From the NCBI GenBank assembly GCA_030272585.1, contig BSYQ01000004.1, positions 3,596,001 to 3,660,000 of the forward strand: a stretch of 64,000 nt of DNA, written 5' to 3'. Position numbers and translations under genes: made by a program. The DNA comes from Bryopsis sp. KO-2023. Its lineage: Eukaryota; Chlorophyta; Ulvophyceae; Bryopsidales; Bryopsidaceae. The notes under the pieces are model-generated. The model was not told the DNA's origin. It saw only the letters and a program-made list of their open reading frames with translations, and did not search any database. Shown piece by piece: positions 44,560 through 56,064 of the stretch; the stretch's first letter is position 1; every line of letters starts with the position of its first letter.

Positions 44560-45579
44560 TCAGGCTTTTCTGAGTTTCACATTTCTGGATCCCCCTGAAC
44601 TTCCAGGAGGTTTCCTTTTCTTTCCTTCTGGTCCACTGTCTCCGCCTGGCTCATTGACGACCCAATCCCCATCGTAGTCCGTTGGTTCTGCATCGTCTTC
44701 GGCTGCCTCGAATTTTCTCAGGGGGCCCACGGTCCGCTTGGCCTTTAAATACACTCCCCGAGTATAATCCGCCCCCAACTTGAAACCCAAGGCGCAGAGT
44801 TTGCAGGTTTCCGAGTGTAGCACCATTGGTGGCCCTGTTTCAGCTGGTACCCACATTCTCCGCCAGTCTCGTTTTTCCTCATCGACTTCCAGACTGATAC
44901 TCAGCCACACCCGATCCCGACACCCGATATTCGAGCACACCCAGTGCCGTTGGCAGTCTTCTCCGGTCGGCTGACAGTTGCTGCTTGGGGTGCGACAAAA
45001 CACGCAAGTGTGTTTTTCCCCCTCTTCGTGCTTCACTTCTCCGCTTGATTTTCCCGACATGGACTCCACCATACTCTTCAACAAGTCTACCTGGCCCTTG
45101 AGCTGTTGGTTCCGCATTTGCTCTTCCCGCAGCTTGTCTTCGACCCCGTCGAGCTTGTGGCGCATTTCCTCATCTGCCCCCTCCATCAGCAGCTTTTCCG
45201 CCTCTCTTTTCGCCGCGTCCGCTGAAGTTTCCGCCATCGCCAATTTTACGCTGAGGTCCTCATTTTCCGCCAAATATTTCGCCCGGTCGTCGAGCAACCG
45301 AGTGCGTTCAGCCTCCCAGCTATCTCTTTCCGCCTGAAATCCCCCTTCTTCTTCCAGCTCGCCGATCTTTTGCTTGAGTTGTTCTTTTTCCTCCTCCAGC
45401 TTTGCCATTTTTTCCAGGGCCTCCTGCTCATCTCTTTCTTGGATTCTTTCCAGTCTGGTTCCTTCCTTCAGGTACTCCTCCAGCATTTTGTTGATCCTTT
45501 CCGACACTCCCTCGATCGCTCCAGCATTCTTTTTAATCTCCTCCAACAGTGCTTTGACTCCTCCACCAAACTCAACCAT
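44560..45579 (-). CDS. extra ORF after pol: coiled-coil plus Cys-rich protein, unknown
   Basis: The first ATG clear of pol is at 45579 (MVEFGGGVKALLEEIKKN), giving 339 aa; the frame is open further upstream to 45726, overlapping the pol end. Residues ~15-195 are strongly heptad-like and charged (EEKEQLKQKIGELEEEGG, VEDKLREEQMRNQQLKGQ). Then comes a Cys/His cluster C-x2-C-x5-C-x5-C-x3-W-x-C-x4-C (CVFCRTPSSNC...CQRHWVCSNIGC), and a basic tail (GKKRKPPGSS, RNVKLRKA). Located between pol and the 3' LTR in sense, the position of env in retroviruses, but with no signal peptide or membrane segment. Function unknown; possibly a nucleic-acid-binding accessory protein. Confidence 0.7.
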   Translation of the reverse strand: MVEFGGGVKALLEEIKKNAGAIEGVSERINKMLEEYLKEGTRLERIQERDEQEALEKMAKLEEEKEQLKQKIGELEEEGGFQAERDSWEAERTRLLDDRAKYLAENEDLSVKLAMAETSADAAKREAEKLLMEGADEEMRHKLDGVEDKLREEQMRNQQLKGQVDLLKSMVESMSGKSSGEVKHEEGEKHTCVFCRTPSSNCQPTGEDCQRHWVCSNIGCRDRVWLSISLEVDEEKRDWRRMWVPAETGPPMVLHSETCKLCALGFKLGADYTRGVYLKAKRTVGPLRKFEAAEDDAEPTDYDGDWVVNEPGGDSGPEGKKRKPPGSSGGSRNVKLRKA

Positions 45580-45673
45580 GTTGTCTGCTTTCTTTTTCTT
45601 TTTCGAACTCCAAACTGTCTCTCGCACACACTCGCACTCGCACACACTCAACCCGAACTCAGGAAAACAGGAG

Positions 45674-48600
45674 CTAGTCCATGGAAGATTTTTGACGTAA
45701 ATACTCCTGCAGCACTTGCTGCGCATTACCCAAGTGATGTGACGGGAGCCACTGGTCCTCTTCCGATCCGTATCCTTCCCAGGAAACCAAGTACTCTGTC
45801 ACATTCTTCTTTTTCCGCCGTTTGGTTCGATGTGTCTTGATCTTTTCGACGATATATTCCTCGACTCCTTCCAACACCACTGGATCTGGAGGTGGAGAAA
45901 TAGCCCTGGCTGGAAACTCTTCTGATCCATCTTCAAATGCTTTTAGCTTGGAAACATGAAAAACATCATGTATTTTCCAGTGATTAGGAAGTTCCAACCT
46001 GTAAGTTACTGATGTCACAATATCAATAATTCTAAAAGGTCCACAAAACTTAGATACCAACTTCCGGCCCATCATTGGCGGTAAAGGTAAATCAGCTGTC
46101 GATAAAAAGACATACTGATTTAATGCAAAACTTGCATCCCTCCGCCCTCGGTTTGCGACAGCCCTCTGTCGCTGTTGGCTTTTCAAAATCGCTTTCCGAG
46201 CCAGCTGTAAACTTTTAGCCCAAACTGTCCACCATTCATCTGAAACTGGACCTGAGTCTAACAAATCCTGAGGGGATCTGGGATGTTGCCCATAAACCAA
46301 ATAAAAAGGTGTAAAACCTGTTGATGAGTGAACGGATGAGTTATAAGCAAACTCAGCCGCCACTAATTTAGTGTCCCAATCACCCCCTATGGTCGAAATA
46401 TAAATTCGCAACATGTCTCCGACTACTCGATTTGCCCTTTCAGTCATTCCATCAGTTTCAGGGTGATATCCAGAGGACATAGCTAAACGAGTCCCCGCTA
46501 ATTCCCACAGTTTTCGCCAAAACTGGCCTGTAAAACGAGTATCTCGATCGGAAATAATAGCCTCTGGCAACCCATGATGTCTGAAAATTGTATCAAAGAA
46601 AATTTCAGCTACCCCACTAGCTGTAACTGCAGTAGTGGTGGCTACCAAGTGGATCATTCGACTAAAACGGTCGACCATAACCACTAAATAATCATGACCC
46701 TTTTGTGTCATAGGTAAAGGTCCCACAAAATCTAAACAAACTTCTTTCCAGCGTTCGTCTGGAACTGGAATTGGCTGATATAACCCCAATGGTTTTTGAG
46801 TGCTAGACTTGTTTTTCTGACAACCAACACAAGTCCTAACATATCGTTCGACATCCTCAGTGCATCTAGGCCAATAATATCTTTTTCGAACATTTGCGAC
46901 AGTCTTGTGTCTCCCAAAATGTCCAGCCTGATCGTGACATTCAGCCAACACTGTTTGTCTAATTTCTTTGTCCTTTGGAATATACCAAAACCATTTGTCT
47001 TTCAGACTATACCACAATTTTGTGCCATCCCACCTATAACGCGGATCTTTTTCACCAGCTTCCCAATTAGCTATAACTTCTCTGCAATGTTCATCCCCTT
47101 GATACGCAAGTCTAACCTGATCCTGAAATACTACGCCTGCTCGGACTTTTGCCACAGCGTTTAATTCCATTTCCGACCTTCGACTCAATGCATCTGCAAC
47201 TGTATTTTCTTTTCCAGGTTTGTATTTAATCTCAAAATCAAATTCCTGTAAAGTTTCCATCCACCTAGCCTGTCTACTAGATAATTTAGGCTGCGTCTGA
47301 ATATATTTCAGCGGAGCGTGGTCCGTGTGAACCACAAATTTCCTCGCCCCCAAATAATGTCGCCAAGTTTTCAAACAATAGACTATCGCATACAGTTCTT
47401 TTTCGTGTGTCGGATAATTCCTCTCAGCTGAATTTAATTTCCGACTTTCAAACGCGGCTGGTTGTTGCCCCTGACCTTGATCTTGCGTCAAAACTCCTCC
47501 AATAGCAAAATCCGATGCGTCTGTAGTTACTTCAAAACTCAACTCCGGATCTGGAATTATTAACACAGGTGCCTCCTGCATGCTCTTCTTTAGCGTCTGA
47601 AACGCTTTCTCCTGACTTTCAGTCCACTGCCATTTAACTTCCTTCCTTGTTAGTTCATGTAACGGCGTTGCAATCCCAGAGTATCCCTTAATAAATTTCC
47701 GATAATAATTCGCTAAACCCAAAAACGACCTAATATCCCGAACTGTCTGAGGTTGTGCCCACTCCTTAATGGCTAAAACTTTCTTAGGTACCACGGAGAG
47801 TCCCTCTCTTCCGACTATGTGTCCCAAAAATTCGACTTCTGTCATCCCCAAATCACATTTGTCCGGTGAAACGTAAAGTTTGTGTTTTTCGAGTAGCTGA
47901 AACACTTGTCTAAGATGTTCCTTGTGCTCTTCCCAGTTCCGACTGTAAACTAAGATATCATCGAGATAAACTATAACAAACTTATCCAGATGTGGTCGAA
48001 AAACATCGTTCATCACATTCATAAAAGTTGCTGGTGCATTTGTCAAACCCATTGGCATAACTGTGTATTCGTAAGATCCATATCTAGTTCGAAAAGCAGT
48101 TTTCGCCCAATCCTTTTTCGCCATCCTGACTTGATAGTATCCCGAACACAAATCTATTTTTGAGAAGTATTTTGCGCCATGAAGCTGATCTATCAGTTCA
48201 TCTATCCTCGGAATCGGATAAGCGTTTTTCACCGTCACCTTATTCAATGCCCGATAATCTACACACATGCGTAGTTTCCCGTTCTTCTTCGGTACAAAAA
48301 TTACCGGTGCTCCCCAAGGTGATCTACTCGGTCGAATAAACCCTTTTTCCGACATGGCTGCAATCTGAGTTTTCAGTTCTGCCATTTCCTTGATGCCTAG
48401 TCGATAAGGTGCTTTACTTTGTGGAACCGTGCCTGGTTCCAACTGGATCGTGTGTTCGATACCTCTGGAAGGGGGTATCTCACTGGGTAATTCTTCCACA
48501 AAAGTGTTAGGAAATTCCTGTCTGATTTCTGCTGTAAGTTCAGCTTGTCTGGAAACATTTTGTTCAGAGTCAGTTCTGTTCAAACATGTTTCAAACACCA

Positions 48601-48741
48601 TCAGCACACACTGTTCCTCTTCCTCCTCTCCGGGGTTTGCCGGAGGAATCAAATGTTCTTTCAGCCCGTCTGAAACCACTACCTCATTCGTTCGAAAATC
48701 AACCCGGGGATTATGCTTAGCCAGCCAAGTTTTTCCCAATA
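45674..48741 (-). CDS. pol: outer element pol: RT, RNase H, integrase, chromodomain (3' part of split pro-pol)
   Basis: Continues the protease frame interrupted by the nested element. Order: the end of the protease ([11 protein letters not shown]), RT with [20 protein letters not shown] and catalytic YLDD (~residue 256), RNase H ([11 protein letters not shown], ~406), the integrase HHCC zinc finger ([13 protein letters not shown]...CVGCQKNK), and the DDE core ([24 protein letters not shown]). A GPF motif (KFCGPFRI) and a C-terminal chromodomain ([17 protein letters not shown]) follow; stop at 45674. No internal stop was noticed, so the only visible break is the nested insertion at its 5' end. 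Confidence 0.95.
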
Positions 48742-48746
48742 TAGCA
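48742..48746. repeat. target-site duplication TAGCA (left copy)
   Basis: Matches 56332-56336 flanking the nested element. Confidence 0.9.
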
Positions 48747-49013
48747 TGTTAGGGATGTTAAGAGCTACATCCAGTCAGGTCCAGTCATGTACAGTCATGT
48801 ACAGTCATGCGTAGTCATGCTGACGTGGACATGTGAGTCAGGTCTAGTCATGATGACTAGACCTATGTCGGGTGCCCACCTAGGATGGTTGTCCTAGGTA
48901 CCATGCGGGGACGCTAGGATCCTTGGGGGTCATGGTATTAATGGGCTTCAAGGTCATGGACTCATAAGTTTTAGTTTTTAGCTCTTCTTAGACTTGCACC
49001 CCCAAGTCTAACA
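48747..49013 (+). repeat. 5' LTR of nested element
   Basis: Short 267-bp LTR. Its first third holds repeated AGTCATG words (at least five) and a palindrome CTAGTCATGATGACTAG. Reads the same as 56065-56331. Confidence 0.95.
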
Positions 49014-49016
49014 ACT

Positions 49017-49028
49017 TGGTTTCGGAGC
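49017..49028 (+). other. primer-binding site of nested element
   Basis: TGGTTTCGGAGC begins three bases after the 5' LTR; it starts with TGG, complementary to a tRNA CCA end. The outer element has the identical 12-mer at its own PBS position (58713-58724, minus). The tRNA would end GCTCCGAAACCA; its identity is not assigned. Confidence 0.8.
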
Positions 49029-50231
49029 TTTGGCAAGCATCCTATCGTGTGGAAAGTGGAGTCGCACTGCTTATTGCGGCGCGCGGATTTTCTGCAGGGA
49101 AATCGGAGCTGTTCGATTAGCGACACGTTTTGGCCCGTTCCGGACCGTATACGTCACGGAATCGAACATATAAGGTGTCTAAAAGCATCTACGGAACAAG
49201 ATGCATCCGTTGCAATTTGTTGCGAGTGAATCCGATGCGTGTGCGCAAAGTTATGACGTTTTAAAGTTTCGCGTCGGAATTTGAGTGTTTTGAGGTCGTC
49301 CGTGTCGGTTCTAGGTGTTGGACGATCGAAATGATGTTTTAGAATCATTTTGAACGTCGACACGTTGCGACTTCAAGATAGTATAGTTTTTGAACTATAA
49401 AAGTTTCTCTTTTATCCAAAGGGTGGGGTTAACTTTGTATGGGCAGGGTTAACACCTGAAGATACTAAGAGTAAAGAGGTTGTTGTACCATATGCTCGCG
49501 AGAAGCCACTAAGAGTACTCTCTTAGATGGTGGAACGAGTATAAGGACTCAAGTGCTAGGGGAGCTTGAGTCGGTATAACAAAAGGAGACCTTTTATTTG
49601 GTCAATAAAAGGAGATGAGGGAAGTAAGAGGAAGGAAGTTCATTTCTCTTGAGTTTTATTAGGGTTGATCTTGGATATTTGATTAAATCGATTCGGCAAT
49701 TTTCACGTCTAAAGAGCGTTACTCGGCACTCCTATCCTAGCTGTACGGAGAGCCACTATTGCCCTTTGAAATCACTAGACCCCTGGTCTTTCGGGATCGG
49801 TTTGCTAGCGCAGTGGTCTGTGTAAAATTGAGGGCTTTTGTTAGTGGTTCGTATGGTATGGTACGCTCTCTTGAGCCTAGAGGAATAGGACTTGTCGTAA
49901 TTCGCTAATGGAGACAGATGATTGTTGATCGATAAAATCGAATTGAAGAGATAATCCGCTAAAATGAGAGAATGAATAGCGATTATTTTCCTGAGTTGGC
50001 ATGAGGCAAAATGAGTTGCCTTCAATGAAAATTGATTGTATTTGCGAAAGTGAATGATTTTCACTGAATACAAGGTCAATTTTCATAGGGATGATTTGTA
50101 TTGAGATACAAATTTGATCCACGAATGTCAATGTATAGTTGGTACTTTGATAAGAACCAATATACATGAGGAAAATTTTGCTGCTGGATTGATTTTCCTG
50201 CGATGCAGGTTAATCACTAGCCTTCTTTAAG
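49029..50231 (+). other. leader of nested element
   Basis: About 1.2 kb between PBS and gag with no plus-strand frame of note. Unusually long for an element with such short LTRs; it probably contains packaging or regulatory sequence. Confidence 0.5.
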
Positions 50232-52457
50232 ATGTCGAGACCAGACCCTTCTGGTGAAGAGGACATCACCACCTTAACGGTAGAAGAACTCCAAAATCGG
50301 ATTGCTTTGATGCAATCTGAACATCAGGCGTTCCGCAAAGAGGTGGATGACCGTGAGCGGAAACGAGAAGTGGCTACCAGAAAGGGTAGTACTTCTGTAG
50401 GGTCGGGAAGTAAAAAGTCTTCCACGGCCAAACCTGATAAATTTGATGGCCAATGTCCTTGGAAAGAACATAAGGTCATTTTGGAGATCTTTTGGATTGC
50501 CGAGGGGGTTCCTCGAGAAGAATGGGGTCGGATTGGACCAACATTCTTGGGACCCAAGGGAATCAAGCACCTCATCGCTCGAGTCGGGGAAGAGAAAATT
50601 TCTGGAGGAAACCTGACTTGGGAGGAAATGTGTGTTGCTATGGATGATGGAAGTTTTGGTGAGTTGGCCACCGAATATGCGGTGACGCAAAAACTGTCCA
50701 CATTCAAAGACCACATTAACCGGCGATGCAATACTGGAGAATATGTGCGCCAAATGGACACATATTTTACTCTTCGTAAGACCAAAATTGATAGTATTTC
50801 AAAAATTTGGTTCTTACACCGCAACCTCCATGGAGTATTGAAGGAAGCGGTTGCCACTGATACTTCGGGTCGTGAATAGACTTCATATGAGGAATTCCGT
50901 ACCCATGTATTGGCAAAAGGAGTATCGCATGATGAGCGATACCCAGTATTGGAAAAAGGTGCCAAAGAAAAGGAGGAGAGTACCGTTGGATCAAAGCGAT
51001 CTCGGAAAGAAGAAAAAGGAAAGGTGTATCCGGTTAATCGGAAGAAAAACCGAATGATGCCGAGTTTTTCACCGAGATTTGGTGGTAGTTCTCAACAGAC
51101 TCGTAAGAGTAAAGTTGGTAAAACATCTTTTCCTGCGGGTCTTAGCCAGAAAGAGTGGGAACGGCGCAAGGCCGCGAACCTTTGTTTCAGATGTGGAGCA
51201 TCTTATTCTCCAGGTCATGTGTGTGATACTGGAAAGGTACGGAAGAGTCTCGCTTGTTTCGGGAAAGAACTTCCTAGTATAGAAGTTCTTGCATCTGGGT
51301 TATCTCGAAAGGAGGTATCGAAAAACTCAGATCCGAAAGATGTAATATTTGATCCGATGGATACAGATATTACGGAGCCCGAGAACAAATCGGATATTTC
51401 TGTGGAGAATGACCCTGACCAGGTTATGTCTGTTGACAGAAATGATGACTCTATCCGATGTGGTGAGGTTGATTTGGACGTCGATCCCATTGGGGACGCC
51501 CAAGATCCTATGCCTAGTAAAGAAGAGAAGGTGCCGGAGAACGATTGCATCTCTGGAATGCAACTTTTAAAATCGGAACTTCATCGTTTGCAGAATGCAA
51601 GTAGAGAGTTCACTTTTGACTCATCTACTAATGATGAAAGATTTGCGATTTGTAAAAAGTTTTGCACTGGACAAGAGTTTCTTGCATCGTCAGTAGCGGG
51701 ACACCATGTTTGGATGGATCCTGGACGAAAGAATTTGAATGAATTCTTAAAGCATTATTTTGCTTGCAAGAAAGAGTCACCTTCTTCTACGAGTTGCTGC
51801 CTATTAATCCCTCATAATATGGCAGTTAGACAAAAAGAAATCAATCAAATGCGATTGATTGCACAATATCGAAAAGGAGCAAAATTGTTTGCTCTTAGCA
51901 GCGGTAAAGCACCAGGTCTTCTTTGGCCCGTTGATATATATTACGATCCACCTACAGCGGAGTTACCCGGTAACTCGATTCCAGGAGAGGATTGTAATCT
52001 CAGAATGTCAATGTCGTTCAAAGGTTTGATTTCTGGTTCCCCTGGTCAGATTCTGTTAGATTCTGGCGCCGCTGGCTACGCTTATATCTCTAAGCATTTC
52101 TGCGAAAGTACAGGGCTTAGTTACGGATGTAAGCAAGGTACCAAAATCGAAATGGCCGATGGAACTCCATTGGATATTGTAGGGATAACCTCGATTAACT
52201 TGCGTTTGCAAGGCTTGCGGATGAAGATCGAGTATCAAGTTATCACTGCAAAGCATTTTGATTTGTACCTCGGGGATGTGTGGTTATGCAATCACCGAGT
52301 ACTGATGAATTTTTCTACTGGTAGTGCTTCGGTTCTAGCTACACGGGGAAACCGACTCACGATACGACCTAATTTGGTTGTGCGTGCCCCTAGTCCGTCA
52401 AATGCACGGATAAATCCCTTGTTGAGTAATAGCCCAAGCTCGAAGACAACTCCGTAA
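50232..52457 (+). CDS. gag: nested element gag-protease, interrupted by one in-frame TAG
   Basis: One reading frame from ATG 50232 to TAA 52455-52457, broken by a single TAG at 50877-50879. Before it: a coiled N-terminus (LTVEELQNRIALMQSEHQAF), a basic linker and the gag core (WEEMCVAMDDGSFGELATEY, YVRQMDTYFTLRKTKIDSI). The frame resumes at once (TSYEEFRTHVLAKG), then comes a zinc knuckle (LCFRCGASYSPGHVC), an acidic linker and a retropepsin with active site LLDSGAAGYAYISKHF. The TAG falls inside the gag core, so it is either a nonsense mutation (one base from TGG) or a suppressed stop. The frame ends 31 nt after pol's frame opens. Confidence 0.85.
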
Positions 52458-55400
52458 TACGGAGTTATGTCCTTTTCTGGTTATAGTTCGGGAGGTCCCG
52501 AACCCTTTTGAGGGGGAGGAATCTGGGGTACCCGAATTGCCCAAAAATCCTCTAGTGTCTTCATATCAAACAGAGCTGGAAAGTCTGTTAGATGAGTATA
52601 AAGACAGATTCTCAGATGGGTTGGCGGAATGCCCTCCATCTCGAGAAGAGGATGCAGCAATTGATCTTGTCCCTGGAGCGAAACCGGTACATAGACCAAT
52701 GTTTCGTTACACACCGGGTGAAAGAAAAGAGATTGAGGAGCAAGTCTCTGATATGCTGCAGAAGGGTTTGATTAAGCCTAGTTGTAGTCCGTGGGGTGCA
52801 CCAATCTTGTTTGTTCCCAAACCGGATGGTACTCGACGGATGTGTATCGACTATAGAGGCTTAAATAAGTTGACGATCAGGAATCAGTATCCACTACCAA
52901 GGATAGATGATCTCCTTGATCAACTTCAAGGTTCGAAATACTTTTCGGCCTTAGATTTGAAAGCAGGGTATTGGCAACTTCGAGTGAAGGAGTCAGACCA
53001 ACCGAAGACTGCTTTCAAAACCCCATTCGGTCTGTATGAATACAAAGTGCTTCCAATGGGCTTGACGAATGCACCTGCAATATTCCAGACTTGGATGAAT
53101 CGGGTATTCTCGGGTATGATTGGGAAGTCGGTCCTAATATACCTCGATGACATACTTGTATTCAGCAAAACTCCGGAGGAACATGTGCAACATTTGCGAG
53201 CCGTGATGAAACGCTTGCGTGAGCACAAAATGCTCTTGAAGAGATCAAAATGTGATTTCTTTAAGAAAGAGCTTCACTATCTTGGATTTGTTATAAATCA
53301 AGATGGTATTTCCGCTGATAAAAGGAAAACGGAGAAAGTAGTAGAGTGGCCAGTCCCAAAGAACGTTGCGGAATTGCGTTCATTTTTAGGGCTCTCTAAC
53401 TATTTCCGGAGATTTGTGCAAGGTTACAGCAAGCTTGTAGCCCCACTCACAAATTTACTTAGGAAGGGTAAAGAGTGGAGTTGGACCGAGGATTGTCAAA
53501 AAGGATTTGATGGTGTTAAAGAGAATTTAACACATGCACCTTGTTTGGCAATGCCTAACTTCGAAAAAGATTTTGAAGTTATCGCAGATGCTTCGGATTA
53601 TGCGATCGGTGCAATCTTGTTGCAAGAGGGACATCCTATAGCTTTTGAAAGTCGAAAGTTATCAGGAGCCCAACTTAACTGGAGCATAGGTGACAAGGAA
53701 ATGTTCGCCGTAGTGCATGCTCTTAAGTTGTGGCGATGCTACCTGGATGTGCGTGTGTTTAAGGTGGTGTGTGATCACCAGCCTAACACATATTTCCATT
53801 CCCAGGAAACTCTCTCTCGAAGGTCGGCACGTTGGCTCGAAGTCCTCCAGGGGTTCCGGTTCGAGTGGGAATACAGGCCGGGACGGACGAACGTGGCAGA
53901 CCCCTTGTCACGATATCCGTCGTATTCTCAGCAGATCGGAATACTCTCGGAGCTGGGAGGTGGCCAGAAACGACCAACTTGGAATGGGGATCCGTCCTCG
54001 CCCCGGCCCGGTACGTCGATGCTAAAGGAGAGATTGACTGAGGGGATCACTAGGGATGAGTGGTTTGAAACCGAAGATGTCGCCGCTTCAGGTTGTCAAA
54101 AGCACTCAGGCCTGTGGTGGAATGGTGCACGAGTAGTAGTACCAAACTGGGATAGTCTTAGAGAAGACATCCTACATGATAGCCATGCAAGTGTATATGC
54201 AGGACATTTTGGGATCCACAAGACCCAAAGAACAGTCTTGAAATACTTTTGGTGGCCTGGCGTAGAGGGAGATATCGCAAACTTTGTAAAAGGATGCGAT
54301 GCATGTCAAAGGAACAAACACCGACGCGGCAAGGTGCCTGGTCCTTTGCAACCTTTACGTATACCTGATGGTCGATGGGAATCAGTTTCAATGGATTTGA
54401 TTACTGATTTGCCTAAATCAGGAGCAGAAGCATTTAATGCCATCTTAGTTTTTGTGGATCGACTCACAAAGATGGTGCGATGCGTACCAACGCACACTAC
54501 GTGTGATGCGGTACAAACGGCGAAACTCTTCGTTACTGAGGTCTTCCGTTTGCACGGTCTTCCTAAGCACCTCGTAAGCGATAGAGATCCTAGGTGGACT
54601 TCAAAGTTCTTTAGAGAGCTTTGTAAGACCTTAGGGGTCACTCAAGCATTGTCGACAGCTTTTCATCCACAGAGTGATGGACAGACTGAAGCAATGAATA
54701 GGATCCTCGAAGATACCTTACGGCATTTCGTAGGACCTCGTCAAAGAGATTGGAGTGACTTGTTGCCAGTGGTAGAGTTTGCATTGAACAACTCTAAGTC
54801 GATGGCTACTGGTGAAACACCGTTCTTCTTGAACTACGGTAGAGATCCGTGGACACCATTAACGGTACAACTTCCATCCAAGACATCTAATGTCATGGGT
54901 CCTGGAGGTCTGAGTAGACAAAGGACACAGATTGGAGTACCGGCGGTGAAGAAGATGACCGAGGACATTCGTGAGGCGATTGTCAAAGCAAAGCGGTGTT
55001 TAGAAAGTGCTCAGCAAAGGATGAAGACTTCTGCCGATGTGCGTAGGTGTCCAGTTGATGTTCAAGTAGGCGATATGGTCTTGCTGGATGCACGACATAT
55101 CAAATTGAAACACCCTGGATCAAGGAAGTTATTGCCACGTTGGTTGGGTCCTTTTCGTGTTTTGGAAGGTGTCCAAAAACGAAAACCGATGGCAGAACAG
55201 CTAGCATTCCGATTGGAATTGCCTGATTCGCTTCCTATTCATCCCGTCTTTCATGCTTCTTTACTTAAGAGGTATTGGTCGCATGGAAAGACACAACCTC
55301 CTCCGCCACCTGTGGATATACAGGAAGAACTAGAGTATGAGGTAGAAGACCTCCTCGACTACCGTGAAGTAAAGGTCGGTCGACGAGTAGTTCCGCAGTA

Positions 55401-55560
55401 CTTGGTAAAGTGGACGGGATACTCACATGAGCACAACTCTTGGGAGCCTGAAGCGAATTTGGAGAACGCTCGGGAGCTGGTAGAGCAGTACCAGAAGAGA
55501 AAGAAATCAACGTTGATTCCCCCTATTCCGGTACGTCGAAGTAGGCGACTTCGTTCGTGA
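52426..55560 (+). CDS. pol: nested element pol: RT, RNase H, integrase, chromodomain
   Basis: The frame is open from 52426 (just after a TGA) to TGA 55558-55560. It lies +1 relative to gag-protease and overlaps it by about 30 nt, with no ATG before the RT domain, so +1 frameshifting as in Ty3 is the likely route. Counting from 52537: RT (WGAPILFVPKPDGTRRMCID; YLDD ~203), RNase H (IADASDYAIGAI ~350), integrase zinc finger (HASVYAGHFGIHKT...CDACQRNKH ~546-592), DDE core (MDLITDLP ~619, VSDRDPRW ~681, GQTEAMNR ~717), GPF (RWLGPFRVL), and chromodomain (QYLVKWTGYSHEHNSWEPE) at the end. No internal stop seen. Confidence 0.95.
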   Translation, partial: VIAQARRQLRNTELCPFLVIVREVPNPFEGEESGVPELPKNPLVSSYQTELESLLDEYKDRFSDGLAECPPSREEDAAIDLVPGAKPVHRPMFRYTPGERKEIEEQVSDMLQKGLIKPSCSPWGAPILFVPKPDGTRRMCIDYRGLNKLTIRNQYPLPRIDDLLDQLQGSKYFSALDLKAGYWQLRVKESDQPKTAFKTPFGLYEYKVLPMGLTNAPAIFQTWMNRVFSGMIGKSVLIYLDDILVFSKTPEEHVQHLRAVMKRLREHKMLLKRSKCDFFKKELHYLGFVINQDGISADKRKTEKVVEWPVPKNVAELRSFLGLSNYFRRFVQGYSKLVAPLTNLLRKGKEWSWTEDCQKGFDGVKENLTHAPCLAMPNFEKDFEVIADASDYAIGAILLQEGHPIAFESRKLSGAQLNWSIGDKEMFAVVHALKLWRCYLDVRVFKVVCDHQPNTYFHSQETLSRRSARWLEVLQGFRFEWEYRPGRTNVADPLSRYPSYSQQIGILSELGGGQKRPTWNGDPSSPRPGTSMLKERLTEGITRDEWFETEDVAASGCQKHSGLWWNGARVVVPNWDSLREDILHDSHASVYAGHFGIHKTQRTVLKYFWWPGVEGDIANFVKGCDACQRNKHRRGKVPGPLQPLRIPDGRWESVSMDLITDLPKSGAEAFNAILVFVDRLTKMVRCVPTHTTCDAVQTAKLFVTEVFRLHGLPKHLVSDRDPRWTSKFFRELCKTLGVTQALSTAFHPQSDGQTEAMNRILEDTLRHFVGPRQRDWSDLLPVVEFALNNSKSMATGETPFFLNYGRDPWTPLTVQLPSKTSNVMGPGGLSRQRTQIGVPAVKKMTEDIREAIVKAKRCLESAQQRMKTSADVRRCPVDVQVGDMVLLDARHIKLKHPGSRKLLPRWLGPFRVLEGVQKRKPMAEQLAFRLELPDSLPIHPVFHASLLKRYWSHGKTQPPPPPVDIQEELEYEVEDLLDYREVKVGRRVVPQYLVKWTGYSHEHNSWEPEANLENARELVEQYQKRKKSTLIPPIPVRRSRRLRS

Positions 55561-56051
55561 CTTGTGTGGGGTAATGTTTCTTCATAATCGAGTGTCGATA
55601 TGAAAAGAGTTCCAGATCTTGTGTACGAGATCAAGTTCTTGTTAAGTGAGGACATGTTTATGAACATATCTCATTTTCAATGAACTAGTGAACTAAATTG
55701 AATTTCTCGCTATATTCTATTTTGAACTCTAGATGGGATCCATTCAAAATGAGAATATAAATGGAAGTCGATGAAGTTGCGAGACTTCAGTTGATGTACA
55801 TTGGTTCGCCACCAGTGTAGAGAAGTGTATGGTCTTGGTAGATCCGAGAAGCACTCCGTGTATGAGAAGGACTCGGATGACCTATATCAGAGTAGGGGCT
55901 TATTCTGACGAATACACTTATGATAACATCTCCAAGTTATCGAAACACTTTATATAGTTGAATGATAAGAGTTGGGGTTCGTTGTGGGGCTCTGTATCAT
56001 TCTATGGGCTATATAGAAGTGAGGAAAGGAGTCTCCAGGAGGAGACTGATT
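55561..56051 (+). other. 3' untranslated part of nested element
   Basis: About 490 bp between the pol stop and the PPT; no further ORF. Confidence 0.6.
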
Positions 56052-56064
56052 AGGGGGGGAGGAA
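56052..56064 (+). other. polypurine tract of nested element
   Basis: AGGGGGGGAGGAA immediately precedes the 3' LTR. Confidence 0.85.
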
